From contig OZ038467.1 in NCBI GenBank assembly GCA_964036295.1, forward strand, positions 14,085,170 to 14,149,169: 64,000 nt of DNA, written 5' to 3'. Of the stretch, positions 10,813 through 21,900 are shown in pieces. The notes under the pieces are model-generated. The model had not been told where the DNA came from, made no database searches, and saw only the letters and a program-made list of their open reading frames with translations. The stretch is from Plumapathes pennacea. Taxonomy: Eukaryota; Cnidaria; Anthozoa; Antipatharia; Myriopathidae. Each line of letters opens with the position of its first letter. Position 1 is the stretch's first letter. The position numbers and the translations under genes were made by a program.

Positions 10813-12136
10813 CTAGAAATACGATAATCGCAGATACCCCCACACTCTGCCATTGATGGGACTTTTACTTTGGTAACTCCCAACAAGAGTAGCCTTTGTT
10901 TTACCGAAATGTTGACTCAATCTTTTCTTCGAACTCAAGTGCTACACGCAAAGGAAGGAGAAAAAGAATGGTGTGTGTTATACTTTTGTGCTGAAAAAAA
11001 GAATCGATTGCGTGACGAAGTGCGTATTTCCCACGGTCGGCACGTCAAATTAATTCATACAGTCTGCCAAGTGCGTTCTCAAAATTTAATACTCAAAGTT
11101 TGAAGTTGGTCGGCCGTCGTAGTACGGGAAAAAAAGGAACACTGATTTTCCAATTTTGAATTCATAGGCAGTACAATTAAATAGGCTTCCTGTGCGATTT
11201 GTTTTTACTCTGGACGGCATGCACCTGACTCAGGCATGCATAGTTAATGAGCTCGAATTGTTTTGTATGTGAACCCACTCAAAACAGCATGATTCTCCCA
11301 GAATCAAAGCAAAACTTGAACAGTTTACTTCAAATTATACACGGGCTTCAGACCCAGTGATACTTCTAAGGGCTTGTGAACGATTCTCGTTGCAATCACC
11401 GCGTGTCAGATTACAGAAAAATAAGACATCTGACTAAAATCATTCAAGACTACAAGTTCCGATTGCTCTGAGCGAATACGGTAGCCGAAACTGGCGACAG
11501 AAGCGTAGTAAAACAATACTTTGAGGGAAAATGATCAGCATACAGATTTTAATACATTCTTGAAGTGATCGAGTTTATACAAGCTATGCGGGATAGAATA
11601 TGTTTGTCACGGTGATTGTTCGATTTCCACTGACTAACCTTTGTTGCTTGTCCTTTCTAACTAAGTACCTGAGTTTAAAACAAAACGGCGTCTGAAGCTC
11701 CCGATTTGCTTTCAAGCCCTGTTCCCTTTGCGGAGCCGTTTCTTCGGCACGCTTCCCGTTCATGATGCTGTCCGTTATAACATGTTTGTCGTCTTTTCTC
11801 TAGACGCGGATTTGGCGCTGTTCGATCGTTTCACGATTTCGCATTGCCTGTTTCCTTCTCTTTTGAAGACGAGCTTCGCGAGACTGTTGTGTTTCAAGTT
11901 TTCCAGTTTTCCATTTTCGTAAACACAGCACGATATACTGTATCTAATTTCTCTTGCCACACGTGATCGATCCGGCCTTTGTTATTGGTTAAGCAGCGAT
12001 AGGAACTGGGGACGAGGTCGCACGACAGACTGACAGACGAACGTTAAAGTTCAAGATGGCGACACGCTTGGAGTCTTTGAAGGATGCGATACTACTGCAT
12101 TAGCGTTGTGATTATTTCCCTGACTTCGTTCGGGGA
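10813..12136 (-). mobile_element. Non-autonomous Helitron-like element, copy 1
   Basis: Read on the minus strand it begins TCCCCGAACGAAG and ends TATTTCTAG, i.e. 5'-TC and 3'-CTAG, with A before and T after the element and no target duplication. These are Helitron hallmarks. Removing the element joins the LINE frame exactly: ...WNDLPDF is followed by IRAMDLVARFKSKVKTFLF. A homologous copy (1387 bp) lies at 14523-15909 in the opposite orientation. The minus-strand relic coding region (about 11700-11920) matches the ORF of copy 2 but is frameshifted. Confidence 0.8.
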
Positions 12137-12262
12137 TTAGAGCCATGGACTTAGTAGCTAGGTTTAAAAGCAAAGTGAAGACATTTTTGTTTAGGCGTGC
12201 TTACGGAGAGTGAATAATTTTTTACTAGAAATGGCGCTATAGAAATAAACATTAATCGTATG
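12137..12262 (+). mobile_element. LINE relic, 3' part
   Basis: Continues the LINE of 9800-10812 after the Helitron: RAMDLVARFKSKVKTFLFRR, then a stop, then a GGCGCTATAGAAATAAACATT-like end (first 20 bases shown in part) of the sort seen at CR1/L2 3' ends. Confidence 0.75.
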
Positions 12263-12358
12263 TTCGTTATGTGGTCAGTAAAGTCAATCGTGCGTTCGGT
12301 ATGTGGTCGGTAAAGCCAATCGTGTGTTTGGTATGAGGTCGGTAAAGTCAATCGTGTG
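12255..12358 (+). repeat. Three tandem ~36-bp repeats at the LINE tail
   Basis: The unit TATGTGGTCGGTAAAGTCAA, followed by TCGTGTG, recurs three times with small changes directly after the LINE end. It may be the LINE's own tail repeat. Confidence 0.6.
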
Positions 12359-13217
12359 GTTATTAAAACGTCGGCCAACCCCCTTATCTTGGGTGGGAGT
12401 GTGCCGCCCGGGTCTGAAAACCGTTGCCCTATTTCAGACCAAAATGTAGGATTTTTCGACCACATCTCAGACCAAAATATGCGACCCTGTGCATACCACG
12501 CACCAAATCCTACGTGCAACCCCGATATACCGAAGTGCAAGGGACTGGGAAAATGAGTTTGTTATATAATGGGGGTTTGTTATAAGCGAAAATGCCGTTA
12601 GACGAGTTTGTGGGCAATCGACCAAAATAATCGTTATATGAGGGTGTGGTTAATAATTATTTTGCCTTAATATTAAACAGTGGTACGTTGCACCAACCAG
12701 CATTTGATTTTGTTTTGCAATACTACAGTATCTGACTTGAACGATTAAATAACATTCGCGACTTGATGTCTGCATGGGGACTAAAGGTTGATCTGTCTCG
12801 CACTGCCATCTTCAGTCGCGTGATGAGATTTATTTGGGACGTAGATTTTAAGTTTAGACTTTTGGATCGTTATAGCGGGGATTTCGTTATACAGGAATTC
12901 GTTTTGGGTTATAACTGGGTCTGTTACATACATTTTACTGTAACTTTGGCCAGGCTGAAGAATATCGTTCATTATACTGGGGACTTCGTCAAATCGGGGT
13001 CCGTTAAATCGGGGATCCACTGTACCCTATTTCAGACCAAAGACTACAAATCGATACCCTATTTCAGACTAAAATGCTGAAAATGATACCATTTGGCTGG
13101 ACACATACCTATATGGCTGATATATACGAGTAACTCCCCCTCCTCCTCCTCTCCTGGCGCACATCGAATGCGTTTTTTCTTGATTATTGGTTTTCTTTTT
13201 TATTATTTGCTCTCCAG
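12359..13217. other. No gene; probable old repeat
   Basis: Contains repeated phrases such as CCTATTTCAGACCAAA (12429, 13025, 13060) and GGGGATTTCGTTATA / GGGGACTTCGTCAAATC. These look like the end regions of an old DNA transposon or simple local duplications. No boundary could be fixed. Confidence 0.4.
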
Positions 13218-13369
13218 CCACAAGACACCCTTCCTGATATCTTCATCTGGATGCTGTGTGGAGGAAAGCGGGTGGCGTACACACGCATCCCAGCCCAACA
13301 CATCGTGTACCCACTGGTTAAGGAGGAGCGGGGCAAGGACGCAGGAAGAATGCAGACAGTCTTCTTCAG
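13218..13369 (+). pseudogene. Ferlin (otoferlin-like) pseudogene, FerB exon
   Basis: The frame from the acceptor TGCTCTCCAG reads LPDIFIWMLCGGKRVAYTRI, then PAQHIV..., KEERGKDAGRMQTVFF. This is the FerB-type segment of ferlins (the 'W(M/L)L.G.KRVAY.R(I/V)PA' pattern). Ferlins are large tail-anchored, multi-C2 membrane-fusion proteins. The expected donor after CTTCTTCAG reads GATACG rather than GT, so the splice site is lost. Together with the damage in the following exons, this marks a decayed gene. I found no upstream exons with the FerA domain or first C2 domains. Confidence 0.75.
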
Positions 13370-13589
13370 GATACGAACAGCTTTGACTTCTGATATAATA
13401 GACCCTTTGCATCATGCTGGTACATGACAAAATTCCACTACGTGACTGAAATTTCCTCGCCCAAGGTTTTTCACGTGCCAGAAATGGACGTGCAAATATA
13501 ATGTAGGAAGACAGAGTCTTTCAGTCGTACAGTATTATGTTGCGTTGTTGTAATCTTCATTTCTGAACAATTTCCCTGATTTCCTTTAG
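13370..13589 (+). other. Intron of the ferlin pseudogene
   Basis: It separates two ferlin-like exons. The acceptor (TTTCCTTTAG) is good and the donor is mutated. Nothing else is recognised inside. Confidence 0.5.
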
Positions 13590-13717
13590 ATTTCTGAAAA
13601 GCGTGGCCAGGGTCCCTTGGTCTGGTCCATTCAAGCCAAACTGAACATGATGATCTGGCCCAGCTGCAGAAACACAAGAAAGACTACCTGAAAGACGCGA
13701 CCAATGGCTACCAGACG
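13590..13717 (+). pseudogene. Ferlin pseudogene, second exon with frameshifts
   Basis: It lies between a TTTCCTTTAG acceptor and an ACG/GTGAGT donor. In three different frames it reads FLK, then RGQGPLVWSIQAKLNMMIW, then LQKHKKDYLKDATNGYQT. Ferlins have one continuous segment here (FLK..., W..QAK(L/V)..YLWLGL..., HKK...), so at least two small indels have broken the exon. Both splice sites survive, so decay may be fairly recent. Confidence 0.75.
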
Positions 13718-13728
13718 GTGAGTGAACG

Positions 13729-13730
<2 letters not shown>

Positions 13731-13761
<31 letters not shown>

Positions 13762-13768
13762 GCGACTA
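13731..13768. repeat. (AATC)n simple repeat
   Basis: CAATCAATCAATCAATCAAT run directly after the ferlin exon donor. The same arrangement is seen at 24800. Confidence 0.9.
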
Positions 13769-13869
13769 ATCAATCAACCAATCATATAGGCCCACTTTGT
13801 ATTTTATATTATTCTACGTCTCTGTTTTATGCATGTTGTCTTTTCTGTTGTTGATGTCTGATGCATTGC

Positions 13870-14522
13870 CTTCAGTCGTCACAGTATTAAACTGACAAAA
13901 GTTTCCAGACTTGTTTAACTGACCGTGTAATAGGGGATGGCCGCTTAATAGAGGTTTTATTTACAGTATTATACTGACAATAGTTTCCAGACTTGTTCAA
14001 CTGACCGTGTAATAGGGGATGGCCGCTTAATAGGGGTTTATTTACAGTATTATACTGACAATAGTTTCCAGACTTTGATAACTGACCGTGTAATAGAGGA
14101 TGGCCGCTTAATTGCGGTTTTTATTTACAGTATTATACTGACAATAGGTTCCAGACTTTGATAACTGACCGTGTAATAGGGGATGGCCGCTTAATAGGGG
14201 TTTTATTGACAGTATTATACTGACAATAGGTTCCAGACTTTGATAACTGACCGTGTAATAGGGGATGACCGCTTAATAGGGGTTTTATTGACAGTATTAT
14301 ACTGACAATAGTTTCCAGACTTTGATAACTGACTGCGTAATAGGGGATGGCCGCTTAATAGAGGTTTTATTTACAGTATTATACTGACAATAGTTTCCAG
14401 ACTTTGATAACTGACCTTGTAATAAGGGATGGCCGCTTAATAGAGGTTTTATTTACAGTATTATACTGACAATAGTTTCCAGACTTGTTCAACTGACCGT
14501 GTAATAGGGGATGGCCGCTTAA
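13870..14522. repeat. 82-bp minisatellite, left segment (about 8 units)
   Basis: Units of 81-82 bp, each with CAGTATTATACTGACAATAG, then TTTCCAGACTT, then AACTGACCGTGTAATAGGG, then ATGGCCGCTTAATAGGGG. The array is interrupted at 14523 by a Helitron-like element and resumes at 15910. Confidence 0.95.
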
Positions 14523-15909
14523 TCCCCGAGCGAAGCGAGGGAAATAATCACAACGCTAATGCAATAGTATCGCCTCATTTGGAGACTCCAAGCGTGTCGC
14601 CATCTCGAAATTTAATGTTTGTCTGTCAGTCAGTCTTTCTGGCGTACGACTTTTTAGGCCAGGTGCCTAAGGCAATGACGTAAAGCAATGACGTAATAAT
14701 TATCGATTAGCGTCTCCGCCAGTAGCCGTTACTGACCAGTGGTTAATTTTACTGACAACAATTGTACATAACTGCGTTCACGAAAATGAATTTGAAAACT
14801 GGAAAACCTGAAATGGAACAGTCTCGCGAAGCTCGTCTTCAAAAGAGAAGGGAACAGGCACGGGCAAGGCGAAATCGTGAAACGATCGAACAGCGCCAAA
14901 TACATCTAGAGAAAAGACTACAAACATGTGATAACCGACAGCATCATGAACGGAAGCGTGCCGAAGAAACGGCTCCGCAAAGGGAACAGCGCTTGAAAGC
15001 AAATCGGGAGCTCCAGACGCCGTCTTGTGTTAAACTGAGATACTTATTTAGAAAGGACAAGCAACAAAGGTTAGTCAGTGGAAATCGAACAATCGCCGTG
15101 AAAATATATTCTACCCGTATCTTGTAACTCGATCACAAGAATGTATTAAAATCTGTATGCTGATCATTTTCCCTCGAAGTATTGTTTTAATACGCTTTTG
15201 TCGCCAGTTTTGGCTACCGTATTCGCTCAGAGCAATCGGAACTTGGAGTCTTGAATGATTTAGTCAGATATCTTATTATTTATTTCAAGACTAAAACTGT
15301 AACAAATACTGTAATTTGACATGCGGTGATTGCAGCGAGAATCGTTCACAAGCCCTTAGAAGTATGACTAGGTCTGAAGCCCGTGTATAATTTGAAGTAA
15401 ACCGTTCAAGTTTTGCTTTGATTCTGGGAGAAATTATGTTGTTTTGAGCGGGTTCACGTACAAAACAATTCGAGCTCATTAAACATGCATGCATGCCTGA
15501 GTCTTGTGCATGCAGTCCAGAGTAAAAACAAATTGCATATGAAGCCTATTTAATTGTACTGCCTATGAATTCAAAATTGGAAAATCAGTGTTTCTTTTTT
15601 CCCCGTACTACGACGGCCGACCAACTTCAAAATTTGAGTATTAGATTTTGAGACGTGCTTGGCAGACTGTATGAATTAATTTGTCGTGCCGACCGTGGGA
15701 AATACGTACTTCGTCACGCAATCGATTCTTTTTTTCAACGCAAAAGTATAACACACACCATTCTCCTTCCTTTGCGTGTAGCACTTGAGTTCGAAGAAAA
15801 GATTGAGTCAACATTTCGGTAAAACAAAGGCTACTCTTGTTGGGAGTACCAAAGTAAAAGTCCCATCAATGGCAGAGCGAGGGGGTAACTGCGATTGTCG
15901 TATTTCTAG
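14523..15909 (+). mobile_element. Non-autonomous Helitron-like element, copy 2, inside the minisatellite
   Basis: It begins TCCCCGAGCGAAGCGAGGG and ends TATTTCTAG. It is flanked by A on the left (CGCTTAA) and T on the right (TAGGGGTTTTA). The two flanks rejoin to a perfect minisatellite unit with no duplicated bases. It is homologous along its length to 10813-12136 in reverse. A short CGATTGTCG inverted repeat lies just before the CTAG end, though the hairpin is weaker than in textbook Helitrons. It contains one relic ORF. Confidence 0.82.
14762..15127 (+). CDS. Relic N-terminal fragment of a Helitron-type protein
   Basis: 121 codons from the first ATG; a second ATG at 14786 is as likely. 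The translation is extremely rich in R, E and Q (EARLQKRREQARARRNRE, then TIEQRQIHLEKRLQ, then RAEETAPQREQRLKANRE). Charged, repetitive arms of this kind precede the Helitron-like N-terminal domain in animal Helitron replicase-helicase proteins. No Rep (HUH) or helicase motifs are present, so the element cannot move itself. The same region in copy 1 is frameshifted. The protein, if made, would be a charged coil of no known activity. Confidence 0.45.
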   Translation: MYITAFTKMNLKTGKPEMEQSREARLQKRREQARARRNRETIEQRQIHLEKRLQTCDNRQHHERKRAEETAPQREQRLKANRELQTPSCVKLRYLFRKDKQQRLVSGNRTIAVKIYSTRIL

Positions 15910-18900
15910 TAGGGGTTTTATTTACAGTATTATACTGACAATAGTTTCCAGACTTTGATAACTGACCGCGTAATAGAGGATGGCCGCTTCATAGGGGTTT
16001 TATTTACAGTATTATACTGACAATAGGTTCCAGACTTTGATAACTGACCGTGTAATAGGGGATGGCCGCTTAATAGGGGTTTTATTTACAGTACTATACT
16101 GACAATAGTTTCCAGACTTGTTTAACTGACCGTGTAATAGGGGATGGCCGCTTAATAGGGGTTTTATTGACAATATTATACTGACAATAGTTTCCAGACT
16201 TTCATAACTGACCGTGTAATAGGGATGGCCGCTTAATTGCGGTTTTTATTTACAGTATTATACTGACAATAGGTTTTAGATTTTGATAACTGACCGTATA
16301 ATAGGGGATGGCCGCTTAATAGGGGTTTTATTGACAGTATTATACTGACAATAGTTTCCAGACTTTGATAACTGACCGTGTAATAGGGGATGGCCGCTCA
16401 ATAGGGGTTTTATTTACAGTATTATACTGACAATAGTTTCCAGACTTGTTTAACTGACCGTGTAATAGGGGATGGCCGCTTAATAGGGGTTTTATTGACA
16501 GTATTATACTGACAATAGTTTCCAGACTTTGATAACTGACCGTGTAATAGGGGATGGCCGCTTAATTGCGGTTTTTATTTACAGTATTATACTGACAATA
16601 GTTTCCAGACTTTGATAAGTGACCGTGTAATAGAGGATGGCCGCTTTATAGGGGTTTTATTTACAGTATTATACTGACAATAGGTTCCAGACTTTGATAA
16701 GTGACCGTGTAATAGGGGATGGCCGCTTAATAAAGGTTTTATTTACAGTATTATACTAACAATAGTTTCCAGACTTTGATAACTGACCGCGTAATAGGGA
16801 TGGCCCCTTAATAGAGGTTTTATTTACAGTATTATACTGACAATAGTTTCCAGACTTTGATAATTGACCGTGTAATAGGGGATGGCCGCTTAATAGGGGT
16901 TTTATTTACAGTATTATACTGACAATAGTTTCCAGACTTTGATAACTGACCGTGTAATAGGGGATGGCCGCTTAATAGGGGTTTTATTTACAGTATTATA
17001 CTGACAATAGTTTCCAGACTTTGATAACTGACCGTGTAATAAGGGATGGCCGCTTAATAATGGTTTTATTTACAGTATTATACTGACAATAGTTTCCAGA
17101 CTTGTTTAACTGACCGTGTAATAGGGGATGGCCGCTTAATAGGGGTTTTATTGACAGTATTATACTGACAATAGTTTCCAGACTTTGATAACTGACCGTG
17201 TAATAGGGGATGGCCGCTTAATAGGGGTTTTATTTACAGTATTATACTGACAATAGGTTCCAGACTTTGATAACTGACCGTGTAATAGGGGATGGCCGCT
17301 TAATAGGGGTTTTATTGACAGTATTATACTGACAATAGGTTCCAGACTTTGATAACTGACCGTGTAATAGGGGATGGCCGCTTAATAGGGGTTTTACTTA
17401 CAGTATTATACTGACAATAGTTTCCAGACTTTGATAACTGATCGTGTAATAGGGGATGGCCGCTTAATTGCGGTTTTTATTTACAGTATTATACTGACAA
17501 TAGGTTTTAGATTTTGATAACTGACCGTGTAATAGGGGATGGCCGCTTAATAGGGGTTTTATTGACAGTATTATACTGACAATAGTTTCCAGACTTTGAT
17601 AACTGACCGCGTAATAGAGGATGGCCGCTTCATAGGGGTTTTATTTACAGTATTATACTGACAATAGTTTCCAGACTTTGATAACTGACCGCGTAATAGA
17701 GGATGGCCGCTTTATAGGGGTTTTATTTACAGTATTATACTGACAATAGGTTCCAGACTTTGATAACTGACCGTGTAATAGGGGATGGCCGCTTAATAGG
17801 GGTTTTATTTACAGTACTATACTGACAATAGTTTCCAGACTTGTTTAACTGACCGTGTAATAGGGGATGGCCGCTTAATAAGGGTTTTATTGACAATATT
17901 GTACTGACAATAGTTTCCAGACTTTGATAACTGACCGTGTAATAGGGATGGCCGCTTAATTGCGGTTTTTATTTACAGTATTATACTGACAATAGGTTTT
18001 AGATTTTGATAACTGACCGTGTAATAGGGGATGGCCGCTTAATAGGGGTTTTATTGACAGTATTATACTGACAATAGTTTCCAGACTTTGATAACTGACC
18101 GTGTAATAGGGGATGGCCGCTCAATAGGGGTTTTATTTACAGTATTATACTGACAATAGTTTCCAGACTTGTTTAACTGACCGTGTAATAGGGGATGGCC
18201 GCTTAATAGGGGTTTTATTGACAGTATTATACTGACAATAGTTTCCAGACTTTGATAACTGACCGTGTAATAGGGGATGGCCGCTTAATTGCGGTTTTTA
18301 TTTACAGTATTATACTGACAATAGTTTCCAGACTTTGATAAGTGACCGTGTAATAGAGGATGGCCGCTTTATAGGGGTTTTATTTACAGTATTATACTGA
18401 CAATAGGTTCCAGACTTTGATAAGTGACCGTGTAATGGGGGATGGCCGCTTAATAGAGGTTTTATTTACAGTATTATACTAACAATAGTTTCCAGACTTT
18501 GATAACTGACCGCGTAATAGGGATGGCCCCTTAATAGAGGTTTTATTTACAGTATTATACTGACAATAGTTTCCAGACTTTGATAATTGACCGTGTAATA
18601 GGGGATGGCCGCTTAATAGGGGTTTTATTTACAGTATTATACTGACAATAGTTTCCAGACTTTGATAACTGACCGTGTACTAGGGGATGGCCGCTTAATA
18701 GGGGTTTTATTTACAGTATTATACTGACAATAGTTTCCAGACTTTGATAACTGACCGTGTAATAGGGGATGGCCGCTTAATAATGGTTTTATTTACAGTA
18801 TTATACTGACAATAGTTTCCAGACTTGTTTAACTGACCGTGTAATAGGGGATGGCCGCTTAATAGGGGTTTTATTGACAGTATTATACTGACAATAGTTT

Positions 18901-21900
18901 CCAGACTTTGATAACTGACCGTGTAATAGGGAATGGCCGCTTAATAGGGGTTTTATTTACAGTATTATACTGACAATAGTTTCCAGACTTTGATAACTGA
19001 CCGTGTAATAAGGGATGGCCGCTTAATAGGGGTTTTATTTACAGTATTATACTGACAATAGGTTCCAGACTTTGATAACTGACCGTGTAATAGGGGATGG
19101 CCGCTTAATAGGGGTTTTATTGACAGTATTATACTGACAATAGTTTCCAGACTTTGATAACTGACCGTGTAATAGGGGATGGCCGCTTAATAGGGGTTTT
19201 ATTTACAGTATTATACTGACAATAGTTTCCAGACTTTGATAACTGATCGTGTAATAGGGGATGGCCGCTTAATTGCGGTTTTTATTTACAGTATTATACT
19301 GACAATAGGTTTTAGATTTTGATAACTGACCGTGTAATAGGGGATGGCCGCTTAATAGGGGTTTTATTGACAGTATTATACTGACAATAGTTTCCAGACT
19401 TTGATAACTGACCGTGTAATAGGGGATGGTCGCTCAATAGGGGTTTTACTTACAGTATTATACTGACAATAGGTTTTAGATTTTGATAACTGACCGTGTA
19501 ATAGGGGATGGCCGCTTAATAGGGGTTTTATTGACAGTATTATACTGACAATAGTTTCCAGACTTTGATAACTGATCGTGTAATAGGGGATGGCCGCTTA
19601 ATTGCGGTTTTTACTTACAGTATTATACTAACAATAAGTTTTAGATTTTGAAAACTGACCGTGTAATAGAGGATGGCCGCTTTATAGGGGTTTTATTTAC
19701 AGTATTATACTGACAATAGGTTCCAGACTTTGATAAGTGACCGTGTAATAGGGGATGGCCGCTTAATAGAGGTTTTATTTACAGTATTATACTAACAATA
19801 GTTTCCAGACTTTGATAACTGACCGCGTAATAGGGATGGCCCCTTAATAGAGGTTTTATTTACAGTATTATACTGACAATAGTTTCCAGACTTTGATAAT
19901 TGACCGTGTAATAGGGGATGGCCGCTTAATAGGGGTTTTATTTACAGTATTATACTGACAATAGTTTCCAGACTTTGATAACTGACCGTGTAATAGGGGA
20001 TGGCCGCTTAATAGGGGTTTTATTTACAGTATTATACTGACAATAGTTTCCAGACTTTGATAACTGACCGTGTAATAAGGGATGGCCGCTTAATAGTGGT
20101 TTTATTTACAGTATTATACTGACAATAGTTTCCAGACTTGTTTAACTGACCGTGTAATAGGGGATGGCCGCTTAATAGGGGTTTTATTGACAGTATTATA
20201 CTGACAATAGTTTCCAGACTTTGATAACTGACCGTGTAATAGGGGATGGCCGCTTAATAGGGGTTTTATTTACAGTATTATACTGACAATAGTTTCCAGA
20301 CTTTGATAACTGACCGTGTAATAGGGGATGGCCGCTTAATAGGGGTTTTATTTACAGTATTATACTGACAATAGGTTCCAGACTTTGATAACTGACCGTG
20401 TAATAGGGGATGGCCGCTTAATAGGGGTTTTATTGACAGTATTATACTGACAATAGTTTCCAGACTTTGATAACTGACCGTGTTATTGGGGATGGCCGCT
20501 TAATAGGGGTTTTATTTACAGTTTTATACTGACAATAGTTTCCAGACTTGTTTAACTGACCATGTAATAGGGTATGGCCGCTTAATAGGGGTTTTATTGA
20601 CAGTATTATACTGACAATAGTTTCCAGACTTTGATAACTGATCGTGTAATAGGGGATGGCCGCTTAATTGCGGTTTTTATTTACAGTATTATACTGACAA
20701 TAGGTTTTAGATTTTGATAACTGACCGTGTAATAGGGGATGGCCGCTTAATAGGGGTTTTATTTACAGTATTATACTGACAATAGTTTCCAGACTTTGAT
20801 AACTGACCGTGTAATAGGGGATGGCCGCTTAATAGGGGTTTAATTTACAGTATTATACTGACAATAGTTTCCAGACTTGTTTAACTGACCATGTAATAGG
20901 GGATGGCCGCTTAATAAGGGTTTTATTGACAGTATTATACTGACAATAGTTTCCAGACTTTGATAACTGACCGTGTAATAGAGGATGACCGCTTAATTGC
21001 GGTTTTTATTTGCAGTATTATACTGACAATAGGTTTTAGATTTTGATAACTGACCGTGTAATAGGGGATGGCCGCTTAATAGGGGTTTTATTTACAGTAT
21101 TATACTGACAATAGTTTCCAGACTTTGATAACTGACCGTGTAACAGGGGATGGCCGCTTAATGGGGGTTTTATTGACAGTATTATACTGACAATAGTTTC
21201 CAGACTTTGATAACTGACCTTGTAATAGGGGATGGCCGCTTGATAGGGGTTTTATTGACAGTATTATACTGACAATAGTTTCCAGACTTGTTTAACTGAC
21301 CATGTAATAGGGGATGGCCGCTTAATAAGGGTTTTATTGACAGTATTATACTGATAATAGTTTCCAGACTTTGATAACTGACCGTGTAATAGAGGATGAC
21401 CGCTTAATTGCGGTTTTTATTTGCAGTATTATACTGACAATAGGTTTTAGATTTTGATAACTGACCGTGTAATAGGGGATGGCCGCTTAATAGGGGTTTT
21501 ATTTACAGTATTATACTGACAATAGTTTCCAGACTTTGATAACTGACCGTGTAACAGGGGATGGCCGCTTAATAGGGGTTTTATTGACAGTATTATACTG
21601 ACAATAGTTTCCAGACTTTGATAACTGACCTTGTAATAGGGGATGGCCGCTTAATAGGGGTTTTATTGACAGTATTATACTGACAATAGTTTCCAGACTT
21701 TGATAACTGACCGTGTAATAGGGGATGGCCGTTTAATAGGGGTTTTATTGACAGTATTATACTGAGAATAGTTTCCAGACTTTGATAACTGACCATGTAA
21801 TAGGGGATGGCCGCTTAATAGTGGTTTTATTGACAGTATTATACTGACAATAGTTTCCAGACTTTGATAACTGACCGTGTAATAGAGGATGACCGCTTAA

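Noticed and set aside
12763..13080. 105-codon + strand ORF
   Set aside because: It lies in an old repeat with recurring phrases, overlaps an opposite-strand frame, and has no recognisable domain.
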